A stretch of 64,000 nt of DNA. It comes from Anianabacter salinae (GTDB lineage Bacteria > Pseudomonadota > Alphaproteobacteria > Rhodobacterales > Rhodobacteraceae). A program made the position numbers and the translations under genes. Positions 35,141 through 45,079 of the stretch are shown piece by piece. The notes beneath the pieces were generated by a model. That model made no database searches, had not been told where the DNA came from, and saw only the letters and a list, made by a program, of their open reading frames with translations. Every line of letters begins with the position of its first letter. Position 1 is the stretch's first letter. The stretch is from the NCBI RefSeq assembly GCF_019061145.1, contig NZ_JAHQZS010000003.1, positions 186,001 to 250,000 on the forward strand, read 5' to 3'.

Positions 35141-35221
35141 GCAGGGGATCGGCAGATGCAGACGTCATGTGCGCACGATGGGGCCTTTCGCGCCGCACCC
35201 GCGCGGCATAGGACACCCGCC

Positions 35222-35734
35222 ATGACGGTCGACACGATCATCGAGGATCCGCGCTGGACAGCGCATGGCATCGACGCGGTGGCGGGAACGGCGGCACAGG
35301 CGGCGCTGCGGCACCTTGGGCTTGACCCCGCCGCGTGGGAAATCAGCCTGCTGGCCTGCGACGATCAGCGTATCGCGCAGCTCAACGGCTCGTTCCGGGG
35401 CAAGGCGCAGCCGACCAACGTGCTGTCCTGGCCGTCCGAGGATCGCGCGCCGGATACGCCCGGCGCGGCGCCTGCGTCCCCGGGTGCAGGGGGCGACACG
35501 GAACTTGGCGACATCGCCATCGCCTTCGAGACCTGTGCGCGGGAAGCCGCGCAGGCCGGCAAGCCGATTGCGGACCATGTGACGCATCTGATCGTTCATG
35601 GAACCTTGCACTTGCTGGGGTATGACCACGAAACCGACGCCGACGCCGCCCTTATGGAAGGTCTCGAGGTCGAGATACTTGCGCGTCTCGGGGTTGCGAA
35701 CCCATATTCGGACCACGCCGGGACGGCGAACTAG
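35222..35734 (+). CDS. ybeY: endoribonuclease YbeY
   Basis: Zinc-dependent RNase for 16S rRNA 3' maturation and ribosome quality control. The H-x3-H-x5-H zinc site is HGTLHLLGYDH near residue 120, and QPTNVLSWP is the family's first motif. A 15-residue Pro/Ala/Gly-rich insert (around residues 76-92) between motifs is longer than in E. coli. 170 residues. The ATG at 35222 is chosen over one 22 codons upstream. Located phoH-ybeY-corC, the usual order. Confidence 0.93.
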   Translation: MTVDTIIEDPRWTAHGIDAVAGTAAQAALRHLGLDPAAWEISLLACDDQRIAQLNGSFRGKAQPTNVLSWPSEDRAPDTPGAAPASPGAGGDTELGDIAIAFETCAREAAQAGKPIADHVTHLIVHGTLHLLGYDHETDADAALMEGLEVEILARLGVANPYSDHAGTAN

Positions 35735-35748
35735 GATGGAAAGGACTC

Positions 35749-36630
35749 ATGGGCGACAGCGACGCCGGTTCTTCTGACGCAGCGCAGGGCGCGCTCGATC
35801 AGGACATAAGACCGAAGAAGGGATTGTTTTCCTGGATTGCGGAGGCGTTCGGCGCCCCGGACGAGGAAACCGACGAGGAAACCGCCCGCGAGCGGATCAA
35901 CGGACGCAACACGAACGGACTGGCGCTGGGGCTTCTGAACCTGCGCCGGATGCGGGTCGAGGATGTGGCGATCCCGCAGGCCGAAATCGTGGCGGTGCCG
36001 CAGGACATCACCAAGGATGATCTGGTCAAGGTGTTCCGCGACAGCGGGATGACCCGGCTGCCGGTCTACAACGGCACGCTCGACAGCCCGACGGGCATGA
36101 TCCACCTCAAGGATTTTGCGCTTGAATTCGGGTTCAACGGCCCGACGGAAGACTTCAGCCTTGTGACCATGCTGCGCCCGCTGCTCTATGCGCCGCCGTC
36201 GATGCCTATCGGCGTGCTCTTGCAGAAGATGCAAAGCCAGCGGATGCACATGGCCCTGGTGATCGACGAATACGGCGGTGTCGACGGGCTTGTGACCATC
36301 GAGGACCTGATCGAACAGGTCGTCGGCGAGATCGAGGACGAGCACGACACCGAGGAAGACCGCAACTTCACTACCGAAAAGCCCGGCACCTACCTTGCGC
36401 AGGCCAAGACCCCGATCGAGGAGTTCGAGGCCGAGACCGGGCTGAAGCTGGTGGACGAGGACGAAGAAGAGGAAATCGACACACTTGGCGGGCTAGTCTT
36501 CATGCTTGCGGGCCGGGTGCCCGCGCGCGGAGAGGTGATCCCGCATCCCGAGGGTCTGGAATTCGAGGTGGTCGATGCCGACCCGCGCCGGATCAAGCGG
36601 CTCCGCGTTCGTGTTCCGCAAGGCGGCTGA
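35749..36630 (+). CDS. corC: CorC/HlyC-type CBS domain protein
   Basis: A 293-residue soluble protein with two CBS domains ([16 protein letters not shown] to about residue 125; [14 protein letters not shown] to about 195, with [21 protein letters not shown]) and a C-terminal transporter-associated domain ([17 protein letters not shown]). Family members regulate magnesium and cobalt transport, and it lies between ybeY and lnt as in many Proteobacteria. Role inferred from family. The 3' end overlaps the lnt open frame. Confidence 0.92.
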   Translation: MGDSDAGSSDAAQGALDQDIRPKKGLFSWIAEAFGAPDEETDEETARERINGRNTNGLALGLLNLRRMRVEDVAIPQAEIVAVPQDITKDDLVKVFRDSGMTRLPVYNGTLDSPTGMIHLKDFALEFGFNGPTEDFSLVTMLRPLLYAPPSMPIGVLLQKMQSQRMHMALVIDEYGGVDGLVTIEDLIEQVVGEIEDEHDTEEDRNFTTEKPGTYLAQAKTPIEEFEAETGLKLVDEDEEEEIDTLGGLVFMLAGRVPARGEVIPHPEGLEFEVVDADPRRIKRLRVRVPQGG

Positions 36631-38119
36631 CGCGCTCGCCCGTCCTGCGCCGGGGCGCGCGGTCTGGGTGACCGCCGCGCTTGTGGGGGCAGCGGCGGGG
36701 CTGGGGCAGGCACCGGTGTATCTGCCGGTCGCCACCGTCGCGGCCTTTGCGGCGCTGCTCGTCCTATTGGGGCGGGCGGCCTCACCGCGCCGCGCGGGCT
36801 GGCTGGGCTGGACGGCGGGCACGGGATATTTCGCGCTCACGCTCAGCTGGATCGTCGAGCCGTTCCTTGTCGACATCGCCCGGCACGGCTGGATGGCGCC
36901 CTTTGCGCTGGTGTTCCTGTCGGCGGGGCTGGCGCTGTTCTGGGGCGCGGCCTTTGCGGCGGCGGCCTGGCTCGGCGGCCCGTCGCGCGGGGCGCGGGCC
37001 TTGGCGGTGGCCGTCACGCTGTCGATTGCCGAACTGCTGCGGTCCTACATCCTCACCGGGTTTCCCTGGGCGCTGCCGGGCCATGCCTGGGTCGGCTGGC
37101 CCCCGATGCAGCTTGCCTCGCTGGTCGGCGCGCAGGGGCTGACCCTGCTGACGCTGGGGCTGACGGCGATCGGCGTTGCGCTATGGCCGCGCCGGGGGGC
37201 GCTGGCGGGGCTGGCTGCGGTGGTCGCAGGCGTGTTCGCGGCGGGCTACCTGATTGGCCGCCCGATGCCGGTGACCGAAGGCCGACCCGTCGCGCGGCTG
37301 GTGCAGCCGAACATTCCGCAGGACATCAAGTGGGACGCGGACCTCGCCGCGGAACATTTCGAACGCTACCTTGCCGCCACTGCCGGGGGCGGCGCCGATA
37401 TCGTCATCTGGCCGGAAACCGCGATCCCCTATCTTCTGAACGACGCTGGCCCCGCGCTGGACCGGATCGCACGGGCTGCCGGGGTGCCGGTGATCCTTGG
37501 CATGCAGCGCTGGGAGGCGGGGCGCTACTACAACAGCCTCGTCGTCCTCGACGAGACGGCGAACGTGACCGAACTGTACGACAAGGTGCACCTTGTGCCC
37601 TTCGGCGAATATGTCCCCGCGCCCTGGCTCATGGAACGCATCGGGCTGGACATCTTCACCGCCGACATGGGCTATGGCTATTCCTTCGGCCCCGCGCTGC
37701 GGCTGATCGAGGGTGGCCCCTTGGGCGCCGTCCTGCCGTTGATCTGCTACGAGGCGGTGTTTCCGCAGGACATCCACGGCGTGGCGGGCCGCGCGGATGT
37801 GATGGTGCAGATCACCAACGACGCGTGGTTCGGCCATGTTTCGGGCCCCTATCAGCACCTCGCGCAGGCGCGTCTGCGCGCGGTCGAACAGGGGGTTCCG
37901 CTGATCCGCGTCGCCAACACCGGCGTCTCTGCGGTGATCGGCCCCAAGGGGCGCGTGCTGGACAGCATCCCGCTTGATCAGGCGGGCGCGATCGACGTCG
38001 CCGTGCCTGCGCCGCGCGCTGCCACGCTCTATTCCCGCACGGGTGACACGCCTGTGATGCTGTTGCTTGCACTCTTCGCCTTCGGGCTTTTCCTGCGGCG
38101 GCTCCGCATCCTTCGTTGA
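36575..38119 (+). CDS. lnt: apolipoprotein N-acyltransferase
   Basis: Adds the third acyl chain to outer-membrane lipoproteins in the inner membrane. 514 residues: about six membrane helices in the first 220 residues, then the nitrilase-type domain with catalytic Glu (WPETAIPY), Lys (YDKVHLVPFGEYVP) and Cys (ICYEAVFP), and a last helix. The ATG at 36575 overlaps corC by 56 bp; a GTG at 36611 ([12 protein letters not shown]) would overlap by only 20 bp and may be the true start. Confidence 0.93.
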   Translation: MPTRAGSSGSAFVFRKAADALARPAPGRAVWVTAALVGAAAGLGQAPVYLPVATVAAFAALLVLLGRAASPRRAGWLGWTAGTGYFALTLSWIVEPFLVDIARHGWMAPFALVFLSAGLALFWGAAFAAAAWLGGPSRGARALAVAVTLSIAELLRSYILTGFPWALPGHAWVGWPPMQLASLVGAQGLTLLTLGLTAIGVALWPRRGALAGLAAVVAGVFAAGYLIGRPMPVTEGRPVARLVQPNIPQDIKWDADLAAEHFERYLAATAGGGADIVIWPETAIPYLLNDAGPALDRIARAAGVPVILGMQRWEAGRYYNSLVVLDETANVTELYDKVHLVPFGEYVPAPWLMERIGLDIFTADMGYGYSFGPALRLIEGGPLGAVLPLICYEAVFPQDIHGVAGRADVMVQITNDAWFGHVSGPYQHLAQARLRAVEQGVPLIRVANTGVSAVIGPKGRVLDSIPLDQAGAIDVAVPAPRAATLYSRTGDTPVMLLLALFAFGLFLRRLRILR

Positions 38120-38155
38120 CCTTTCGGGGTCTCGGCCCTAATCCGCGTCATCCAA

Positions 38156-38200
38156 CTGCCACAACGGCTTCCTGGCGTGGCAGGGAAACCCCAATGGAGC
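38156..38200 (+). promoter_or_regulatory. SAM/SAH riboswitch upstream of metK
   Basis: CTGCCAC (38156-38162) pairs with GTGGCAG (38177-38183) around AACGGCTTCCTGGC, and the conserved downstream AATGGAGC (38193-38200) can base pair back into the loop as a pseudoknot. This matches the SAM/SAH riboswitch class known from Rhodobacterales metK leaders. The pseudoknot strand contains the GGAG ribosome site of metK (ATG at 38208), so ligand binding should block translation initiation. The linker between stem and pseudoknot strand is about 9 nt. Confidence 0.88.
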
Positions 38201-38207
38201 GCTTTTC

Positions 38208-39386
38208 ATGTCACGCAAGAATTACATCTTCACCTCGGAATCGGTGTCCGAAGGCCATCCCGACAAGGTTTGCGACCGGATCTCGGACGCGATCCTCGAT
38301 GCCTTCATCGCCGAGGACCCGCTGGCGCGCGTCGCCTGCGAAACATTCGCCACGACGAACCTTGTCGTCATCGGCGGCGAGGTCGGCCTGACCGATCAGG
38401 CCAAGCTCAAGGATTTCATGAACAGCGTGCCCGACATCGCGCGCGCCTGCATCCGCGACATCGGCTATGAGCAGGACAAGTTCCACTGGAACACCTGCGA
38501 GATCCAGAACCACCTGCACGAGCAATCCGCGCACATCGCCCAGGGCGTGACCGGCGAGCGCGGCGAGGAAGGGGCAGGGGACCAGGGCATCATGTTCGGC
38601 TTCGCCACCGACGAGACGCCCGAGCTGATGCCTGCGCCGATCCACTATGCCCACGCGATCCTGCGCCGCCTGACCGAGGCACGCAAATCCGGCGCCGAGC
38701 CGACGCTGCGCCCCGACGCCAAGTCGCAGCTGTCCTTGCGCTACGAGGACGGCAAGCCGGTGCATGTCGAGAACGTCGTCCTGTCGACCCAGCATGCGCA
38801 CGATCACCAGAGCTCTGCCGACATCCGCGCCATCGTCGAGCCCTACATCCGCGAAGTGCTGCCCGCCGAATGGATCACCGACGCGACCGAATGGCATGTG
38901 AACCCGACGGGCACCTTCGTGATCGGCGGACCGGACGGCGACGCGGGCCTGACGGGCCGCAAGATCATCGTCGACACCTACGGCGGCGCGGCCCCGCATG
39001 GCGGCGGCGCGTTCTCGGGCAAGGACCCGACCAAGGTGGACCGTTCGGCCGCCTATGTCGCGCGCTACCTCGCCAAGAACGTCGTCGCGGCGGGTATGGC
39101 GGGCAAGTGCACGATCCAGCTGGCCTATGCCATCGGCGTCGCGCGCCCGCTTGCGATCTATGCCGACACGCACGGCACCGGCGAAGTCGATCCGGCGGCG
39201 ATCGAACAGGCGATCCGCAAGACCATCGACCTGACCCCGCGCGGCATCCGCGAGCATCTGGGCCTCAACCGCCCGATCTATGCGCGCACCTCGGCCTATG
39301 GCCACTTCGGCCGCCCGCCCGAGGCGGATGGCGGGTTCTCGTGGGAACGCACCGACCTGGCAGAGGCGCTGAAAAAGGCGATCTGA
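38208..39386 (+). CDS. metK: S-adenosylmethionine synthetase
   Basis: Makes SAM from methionine and ATP. 392 residues with [15 protein letters not shown] at the N-terminus, [15 protein letters not shown] (the MetK signature), and [19 protein letters not shown]. Complete and typical. Controlled by the SAM/SAH riboswitch just upstream, giving product feedback. Followed by a clear terminator. Confidence 0.98.
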   Translation: MSRKNYIFTSESVSEGHPDKVCDRISDAILDAFIAEDPLARVACETFATTNLVVIGGEVGLTDQAKLKDFMNSVPDIARACIRDIGYEQDKFHWNTCEIQNHLHEQSAHIAQGVTGERGEEGAGDQGIMFGFATDETPELMPAPIHYAHAILRRLTEARKSGAEPTLRPDAKSQLSLRYEDGKPVHVENVVLSTQHAHDHQSSADIRAIVEPYIREVLPAEWITDATEWHVNPTGTFVIGGPDGDAGLTGRKIIVDTYGGAAPHGGGAFSGKDPTKVDRSAAYVARYLAKNVVAAGMAGKCTIQLAYAIGVARPLAIYADTHGTGEVDPAAIEQAIRKTIDLTPRGIREHLGLNRPIYARTSAYGHFGRPPEADGGFSWERTDLAEALKKAI

Positions 39387-39408
39387 GCAGGCACCAACTG
39401 CTTGGCAA

Positions 39409-39435
39409 GGAAAGGGGCCCAAGCGGCCCCTTTCC
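39409..39435 (+). terminator. intrinsic terminator of metK
   Basis: An 11-bp stem GGAAAGGGGCC/GGCCCCTTTCC with loop CAAGC, then GCTGTTTT. It begins 22 nt after the metK stop. Confidence 0.85.
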
Positions 39436-39447
39436 GCTGTTTTGGGG

Positions 39448-39494
39448 CGCAATTTCTTCAAGAAATTGCGGGCAAATCCTTTGAAAGGATTTGC
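39448..39494. repeat. double-hairpin intergenic repeat, copy 2
   Basis: First hairpin CGCAATTTCTT/AAGAAATTGCG (39448-39470), second GCAAATCCTTT/AAAGGATTTGC (39472-39494), both 11-bp perfect stems separated by one base. It lies between the metK terminator and the convergent methyltransferase stop (39500). Best-preserved of the three copies. Confidence 0.8.
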
Positions 39495-39499
39495 GCCCC

Positions 39500-40213
39500 T
39501 CAGCGCGCTCCGACGCTGGAATGCACCGGCCTCGCGACGTCCTGCTTGTCCAGCACCACGACGCTGTCATGAACGTGCAGACCGCCGACCCACCCCTTTG
39601 TCGCCGGGTGATGCGGCGCTGCGGCGTGGTACCAGTGGTGCATGTCATGCATCAGGCCCGTCGCGGTGCGAAAGAAGTTGCCCGCGGCCTCCGGCCCGCC
39701 GCCATAGTCCGGCCAATAGGCGGTGTGCATGTCCTCGATCATGTAGACCCCAGGCGCGGACAGCATCGGAAACAGGATCTCCAGCGTTTTGTGGACGTGG
39801 TCCATGTGGTGCGATCCGTCGTCGAGCACAGCATCGACGCCGCCCATTTCCTCGACCACGGCTTTCAGGAATGCAGGATCGTCCTGGCTTCCGATGCGCA
39901 CCTGTCCTGCCTTGCCGTCGAACTGTGCGCAGGCGGGGTCGATGTCGATGCCGAAAATCGTGGCCTTGTCACCGAAGAACTTGCGCCAGATCTGCATCGA
40001 GCCGCCCTTGGCGACGCCGATTTCCAGGAACTTGAACCCGGTGCCCCGGAACGCGCCGAAATACCGGTCGTAGAGCGGGATGTAATGGTGCCACTTGTGC
40101 ACCACCGGCCCGGTGTTGTTCACGAAGATGTCCAGAAGGTCGCCGTCGAAGCCATAGCTGTCGCGGATGTTGGCGGCGATGTCGCCCTTGCCGAACCTGT
40201 ATTTGCCGATCAT
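39500..40213 (-). CDS. class I SAM-dependent methyltransferase (CmcI-like)
   Basis: A 237-residue enzyme with the SAM-binding sequence FKFLEIGVAKGGSMQIWRKFFG, an acidic FGIDIDP at the end of strand 2 and LDDGSHHMDHV after strand 4, a pattern shared with cephalosporin-hydroxylase-type and rhamnosyl O-methyltransferases. The acceptor is unknown; the divergent glycosyltransferase beside it hints at surface-sugar modification. The start at 40213 gives MIGKYRFGKGDIA; no alternative is better. Confidence 0.82.
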   Translation of the reverse strand: MIGKYRFGKGDIAANIRDSYGFDGDLLDIFVNNTGPVVHKWHHYIPLYDRYFGAFRGTGFKFLEIGVAKGGSMQIWRKFFGDKATIFGIDIDPACAQFDGKAGQVRIGSQDDPAFLKAVVEEMGGVDAVLDDGSHHMDHVHKTLEILFPMLSAPGVYMIEDMHTAYWPDYGGGPEAAGNFFRTATGLMHDMHHWYHAAAPHHPATKGWVGGLHVHDSVVVLDKQDVARPVHSSVGAR

Positions 40214-40338
40214 CTGCGCGTCGCCCCCGATTTTTTCGGGGACGCTAGTCCTGCGCGGGCCTGCGCGGCAAGCGCGCCTTGAGGCGGGGGCGGTTTTTTT
40301 CTAGCCTTGGGGCGAGGCAGCGACAGACAGGACACGGC

Positions 40339-41469
40339 GTGTCGGACCCAGACAGCAATACCGCCCCCCGGCCCGATGACGGCTGGTCGCGCGAGATCGT
40401 GACCGTCGCGCCTGCCGTGGTCGTGCCGCCCTCGACGCCGCGCTTCATGCAGCCCTGCGGCGTGCTGCACTCAGATGGCGCGCCTTGCTTTCACGGGGCC
40501 ACCTGGCGTTTCGACCGCCGGATGACGCGCACACCAGGCTTGCCGGACGGCGAGATGCCGACGCTGCCGGGCCGCTGGCTTTGGGGCGGGGTGCTGTTCG
40601 GGCATTTCGGACATTTCCTGGTGGAAAGCGCCGCGCGGCTTTGGGCCTTGCCGGGGCTGGAGGCTCCGGTCGAGGGGGTCGTCTTCATCCCCAAGCGTCC
40701 CCGCCACCAGGGCGGGCTGGCCGGATTCCAGCAGGCGTTCCTGAGCCTGATGCAGCCGGGTCTGCGCGCCGAAGTTGTCAGCGGCGCACCGATGCGCGTC
40801 GAGGAACTGGTGGTGCCGGGGCAGGGGTTCGGCCTTGGCGGCATCTCGGCGGCCACGCCCGAAATGAAGGCGGCGTTCCGCGATCACTTCGCCACCGGGA
40901 TCGCACCGGAAGGGCCGGAACGTCTGTATGTCTCGCGCAGCAAACTTGGCCGTCTTGAAAGCGGCCTGATCGGCGAAGAGGCGCTGGAGGCGCGGCTTGC
41001 CGAGGAAGGCTATGAGGTTTTCCACCCGCAGGACCATGACATTCCGACGCAGATCGCCCGCTACAAGGCGGCGTGGAAGATCGTCATGGCCGATGGCTCG
41101 GCCGGGCATCTGTTCGCATATGTCGGGCGCTCCGACCAGGACGTCGCCTATATCCTGCGCCGCGATTTCTGGACCGAGGGGCCGATCACCCAGATCGAGG
41201 GCTTCACGGGCCGCGCGCCGCTGGTGCTGAACCGCCTGTCCGCGATCTGGCAGCCCAAGGACGAGGGCGACCGCCAGTTTCACGGTGTCACGCTGGGGGT
41301 GCTGGACCTGCCCGCGCTTGGGCGTGACCTGAAGGCGGCGGGGTTCGTCTCGGGCAGCGTGTCCTGGACCGCCGTGCCGGACAGCGACATCGCGGCCGCT
41401 GTGCAGGCCGCCGGTGTCGTGGACAGTTTTGCCCCCATGACGCCCACGCCCGAAGCCACCGGGACTTGA
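40339..41469 (+). CDS. glycosyltransferase family 61-like protein
   Basis: A 376-residue soluble protein with the GT61/DUF563 pattern: FGHFLVESAARLWAL, YVSRSKLGRLESG, EGYEVFHPQDHDIPTQIARYKAAW, and ADGSAGHLFAYV. Family members transfer sugars such as xylose or others to glycans. The start is GTG at 40339 with a weak upstream purine stretch; an ATG 20 codons earlier (40279) is possible. Divergent from the methyltransferase. Confidence 0.8.
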   Translation: MSDPDSNTAPRPDDGWSREIVTVAPAVVVPPSTPRFMQPCGVLHSDGAPCFHGATWRFDRRMTRTPGLPDGEMPTLPGRWLWGGVLFGHFGHFLVESAARLWALPGLEAPVEGVVFIPKRPRHQGGLAGFQQAFLSLMQPGLRAEVVSGAPMRVEELVVPGQGFGLGGISAATPEMKAAFRDHFATGIAPEGPERLYVSRSKLGRLESGLIGEEALEARLAEEGYEVFHPQDHDIPTQIARYKAAWKIVMADGSAGHLFAYVGRSDQDVAYILRRDFWTEGPITQIEGFTGRAPLVLNRLSAIWQPKDEGDRQFHGVTLGVLDLPALGRDLKAAGFVSGSVSWTAVPDSDIAAAVQAAGVVDSFAPMTPTPEATGT

Positions 41470-41502
41470 CCTTGGCCCTTGGGATTGGCACCTGCCCGGG
41501 CC

Positions 41503-42255
41503 ATGAGTGATGACACCGCCCCCACCGGCGCCCCGTGGCGCAATTTCTACGGACGCCGCCTTGGCAAGACCCTGCGAGGCAGCCAGCAGCGGTATCTTGC
41601 GGAAGACCTTGAACCGCTCTCGCCCGGCCCCGTCGACTGGGACGTGAACCCCGGCCGCGCGCCGCTGGACCTGCGCGCGCTGTTCGGGGATCGCCCGGTC
41701 TGGCTGGAGATCGGGTTCGGTGGGGGTGAGCACATGGTGCACCAGGCCGCGCGCAACCCCGAGGTCGGCATCATCGGCTGCGAGCCGTTCATCAACGGCG
41801 TGGCGATGCTGCTGGGCAAGATCCGCGATGCGGGCGTGACGAACATCCGCATCCATCCCGGCGATGTGCGCGATCTGTTCGACGTGCTGCCGCCCCGGTC
41901 CATCGACAAGGCGTTCCTGCTGTATCCAGACCCCTGGCCCAAGAAAAGGCACCACCGCCGCCGCTTCGTCACGCCCGAGCATCTGGTGCCGCTGCACCGA
42001 GCGATGAAGCCGGGGGCCGAGTTCCGCGTCGCCACCGACATTGCCGACTACGTGCGCCAGACGCTGAAAGAGGTGCCGCGCCATGGCTTTCAATGGCTGT
42101 CCGAGGGGCCCGGCGATTGGCGCAGGCCCTGGGACGACTGGCTGCGCACGCGCTATGAGCAAAAGGCGGTGCGCGAGGGGCGGCCGCAGCACTACCTGAC
42201 CTTCCGGCGCGGCGAGGCCGAATTGCCCGTGGACGCCTTCACGCCTTCGGGATAA
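41503..42255 (+). CDS. trmB: tRNA (guanine-N7-)-methyltransferase
   Basis: Methylates G46 in the tRNA variable loop. 250 residues; [14 protein letters not shown] is the SAM site, [16 protein letters not shown] the conserved substrate-binding stretch, and RVATDIADY follows. The start at 41503 (MSDDTAPTG) is chosen; the Met eight codons upstream overlaps only the glycosyltransferase tail gap. 33 bp after the glycosyltransferase and 37 bp before aroA. Confidence 0.93.
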   Translation: MSDDTAPTGAPWRNFYGRRLGKTLRGSQQRYLAEDLEPLSPGPVDWDVNPGRAPLDLRALFGDRPVWLEIGFGGGEHMVHQAARNPEVGIIGCEPFINGVAMLLGKIRDAGVTNIRIHPGDVRDLFDVLPPRSIDKAFLLYPDPWPKKRHHRRRFVTPEHLVPLHRAMKPGAEFRVATDIADYVRQTLKEVPRHGFQWLSEGPGDWRRPWDDWLRTRYEQKAVREGRPQHYLTFRRGEAELPVDAFTPSG

Positions 42256-42292
42256 TCGAGGCACCGTTACCGCTCACCCAGAAGGAAAGCCC

Positions 42293-43651
42293 ATGTCCGG
42301 CCACGGCGCACCTGTTCCGATGACCTCCCGCAAGGCGGGGCCGCTGACCGGCACCGCAGACGTGCCCGGTGACAAGTCGATCTCGCACCGGTCGCTGATC
42401 CTGGGCGCGATGGCGGTGGGCGAGACGAAGATCACCGGCCTGCTTGAAGGGCAGGACGTGATCGACACCGCAAAGGCCATGCGCGCGTTCGGGGCCGAGG
42501 TGACGGAACATGGCGGCGGCGACTGGTCGGTGCACGGCGTCGGGGTGGGCGGTTTTGCCGAACCCGAGAGCGTGATCGACTGCGGCAATTCCGGCACCGG
42601 CGTGCGGCTGATCATGGGAGCGATGGCGACCTCGCCAATCAACGCCACGTTCACCGGCGATGCGTCCTTGCGCAAACGCCCGATGGGGCGCGTGACCGAT
42701 CCTCTGGCGCTGTTCGGCGCGACGTCGCACGGGCGCGCGGGCGGAAGGCTGCCGCTGACGCTGGTGGGCGCGGCGGCTGCGGTGCCGGTGCGCTACACCG
42801 TGCCGGTGCCGTCCGCGCAGGTGAAATCCGCCGTGCTGCTGGCGGGCCTGAACGCTCCCGGCGAGACCGTGGTGATCGAGGCGGAAGCGACGCGCGATCA
42901 TACCGAGCGGATGCTGGCGGGGTTCGGCGCGACGCTGACCTCCGAAGACAGCCCCGAAGGCCGCGTCATCACCCTGACCGGCCAGCCGGAGCTGCGCCCG
43001 CAGACCATCGCGGTGCCGCGCGATCCGTCTTCGGCTGCGTTCCCGGTTTGCGCGGCGCTGATCGTCGAAGGCTCTGACGTGCTGGTGCCGAACATCGGCC
43101 TCAACCCCACGCGCGCGGGTCTGTTCACCACGCTGCGCGAGATGGGCGCGGACCTGACCTTCGAGAACCCGCGCGAGGAAGGCGGCGAGCCGGTCGCCGA
43201 CCTGCGCGCCCGGTTCTCGGGCACCATGAAGGGCATCGAGGTGCCGTCCGACCGCGCGCCGTCGATGATCGACGAATACCCGATCCTGTCGGTCGTCGCG
43301 GCACTGTCGCAGGGCAAGACGGTGATGCGCGGCGTCAAGGAATTGCGCGTGAAGGAAAGCGACCGCATCGACGCCATGGCGCGCGGGCTTGAGGCCTGCG
43401 GCGTGCGCATCGAGGAGGACGAGGATACCCTGATCGTGCACGGCATGGGGCCGGGCGGTGTGCCGGGCGGGGCCAACTGCGCGACGCATCTGGACCACCG
43501 GATCGCGATGTCGTTCCTGTGCCTCGGGCTGGCATCGCAGCGCCCCGTCTCGGTCGATGACGCAGGCCCGATCACCACGTCGTTTCCGGTGTTCGAGCCG
43601 CTGATGACCGCGCTTGGAGCCGTGTTCGAGACGACATCGATCCCGGCCTGA
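42293..43651 (+). CDS. aroA: 5-enolpyruvylshikimate-3-phosphate synthase
   Basis: Sixth step of the shikimate pathway. 452 residues, with [52 protein letters not shown] and LRVKESDR. The LEGQDV and RPMGRV stretches place it with the longer class II enzymes such as that of Agrobacterium CP4, but the active-site loop reads CGNSGTG, with Gly101 where CP4 has Ala. An AAGGAAAG ribosome site precedes the ATG at 42293. Confidence 0.96.
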   Translation: MSGHGAPVPMTSRKAGPLTGTADVPGDKSISHRSLILGAMAVGETKITGLLEGQDVIDTAKAMRAFGAEVTEHGGGDWSVHGVGVGGFAEPESVIDCGNSGTGVRLIMGAMATSPINATFTGDASLRKRPMGRVTDPLALFGATSHGRAGGRLPLTLVGAAAAVPVRYTVPVPSAQVKSAVLLAGLNAPGETVVIEAEATRDHTERMLAGFGATLTSEDSPEGRVITLTGQPELRPQTIAVPRDPSSAAFPVCAALIVEGSDVLVPNIGLNPTRAGLFTTLREMGADLTFENPREEGGEPVADLRARFSGTMKGIEVPSDRAPSMIDEYPILSVVAALSQGKTVMRGVKELRVKESDRIDAMARGLEACGVRIEEDEDTLIVHGMGPGGVPGGANCATHLDHRIAMSFLCLGLASQRPVSVDDAGPITTSFPVFEPLMTALGAVFETTSIPA

Positions 43652-43683
43652 CAAGTCGCAGGCCATCGGCTAGCCTCGCCCCC

Positions 43684-44241
43684 ATGTTGAGACGTTTCCT
43701 TGCCCGTTCCAGCCGCGCCCGCGTGGTGTTCTGGGTGCTGCTGCTGGCGGCGCTGGGCCTTTATGCGGCCATGGCGCTTTGGACGGTCCCGGCGATCACC
43801 AGCGCGTCGGGCGGACTTGCACCGCTCGATGCGCGCCCCTTCGGGTATGGCGTGGACGAGGCGCGCGCCTTCCTGTCGGCGCTCACCGCCGAGGGCCGCG
43901 CGCTTTATCTTGGGCCGCAGCACCGCTTGGACAACGCCTTTCCGCTGCTCTATGGCGCGCTCCTGGCCGTGGCGATCTGGCGGCTGTTCGGTGCTGGCTC
44001 GCCGGTGCTGCGGGCGGTGCTGTCGGTGTTTCCGCTGCTTGCGGCGATGTTCGACTATCTGGAAAACGCGCGGGTGCGTGCGTTGCTGATGGCCGATCCG
44101 GACAGCGTGCCGGGGGCCATGATCGCGTCGGCCAATACGGCCAGTCTTGGCAAATGGGTGCTGGGGAGCATCGCTGTCCTGACCATCCTGGCGCTGATCG
44201 CGGCGCGGCTGGTCGGGCGTCGCAAGGAGGTGACGGAATGA
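43684..44241 (+). CDS. conserved membrane protein in the aroA-cmk interval
   Basis: A 185-residue protein with about four membrane helices (around residues 14-34, 78-96, 102-122, 152-175) and a short central loop. I do not recognise a family. Its stop overlaps the cmk start by 4 bases (ATGA), so it is co-translated with cmk and part of the aroA-cmk-rpsA operon. Function unknown. Confidence 0.75.
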   Translation: MLRRFLARSSRARVVFWVLLLAALGLYAAMALWTVPAITSASGGLAPLDARPFGYGVDEARAFLSALTAEGRALYLGPQHRLDNAFPLLYGALLAVAIWRLFGAGSPVLRAVLSVFPLLAAMFDYLENARVRALLMADPDSVPGAMIASANTASLGKWVLGSIAVLTILALIAARLVGRRKEVTE

Positions 44242-44858
44242 CGACGCACTACGCGTTCACGGTGGCCATCGACGGACCTGCGGCGGCGGGCAAGGGCACG
44301 ATTTCCAAGGCGCTCGCGGCGCATTTCGGCTTTGCCCATCTCGACACCGGCGTTCTATACCGCGCCACCGGGCGGCGCGTCATGGATGGCTTGCTGCCGA
44401 TCGAGGCGGCGCGCGCGCTGGTGCCCGAGGACCTGGACCGCGACGATTTGCGCAGCGCGCCGGTCGCCGAGGCGGCCAGCAAGGTCGCCGCCATCCCCGA
44501 GGTGCGCGCCGCGCTGGTGGACTTCCAGCGCGCCTTTGCCCGGCGGCTCGGCGGCGCGGTGCTGGACGGGCGCGACATCGGCACGGTGATCTGCCCCGAG
44601 GCCGAGGTGAAGCTGTTCGTCACCGCGTCCGACGCGGTGCGCGCACGGCGGCGGTTCCGCGAACTGAACGACGCGGGTTTTCAGACCACCGAGGAGGCGG
44701 TTCTCGCCGACCTCAGAGAGCGCGACCGCCGCGACGCCACCCGCGCCGACGCGCCGCTCCGCGCCGCCGAGGATGCGGTGGAACTCGACACCACCGACAT
44801 GACCATAAACGAGGCGCTGGCAAAGGCCGTCGCGCTGGTCGGCGAGGCGCGCGGGTAG
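44238..44858 (+). CDS. cmk: cytidylate kinase
   Basis: Phosphorylates CMP and dCMP. 206 residues; P-loop [16 protein letters not shown]-binding [10 protein letters not shown] and DGRDIGTVI, and a lid region [11 protein letters not shown]. Start at 44238 is fixed by the 4-base overlap with the upstream membrane protein. A longer open frame upstream in this frame is only a shadow. Confidence 0.95.
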   Translation: MTTHYAFTVAIDGPAAAGKGTISKALAAHFGFAHLDTGVLYRATGRRVMDGLLPIEAARALVPEDLDRDDLRSAPVAEAASKVAAIPEVRAALVDFQRAFARRLGGAVLDGRDIGTVICPEAEVKLFVTASDAVRARRRFRELNDAGFQTTEEAVLADLRERDRRDATRADAPLRAAEDAVELDTTDMTINEALAKAVALVGEARG

Positions 44859-44950
44859 GGCCGCGCCGCGCCGCCTCTTGCCAGCCGGGGGATCATCGCC
44901 TATGACACGCGCGTCGAACGGGCCATCAGAGTCCGGATATGCACCTCGGG

Positions 44951-44975
44951 CAGGGTCGGACATTCTCCGACCCTG
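44951..44975 (+). terminator. terminator or attenuator in the cmk-rpsA interval
   Basis: A 10-bp stem CAGGGTCGGA/TCCGACCCTG with loop CATTC, followed by ATTGTTTT. It is a good Rho-independent terminator, 93 nt after cmk and 105 nt before rpsA, so rpsA probably has its own promoter or is partly attenuated here. Confidence 0.8.
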
Positions 44976-45079
44976 ATTGTTTTCGTATCCGGCCCCGGTG
45001 GAGCAAAAGACCAAGCCAAGACCGGCGGAGACAACCGCCCGGCCAGAAAACGATGATGAAAAAGGAAAAGCGACGCCAC

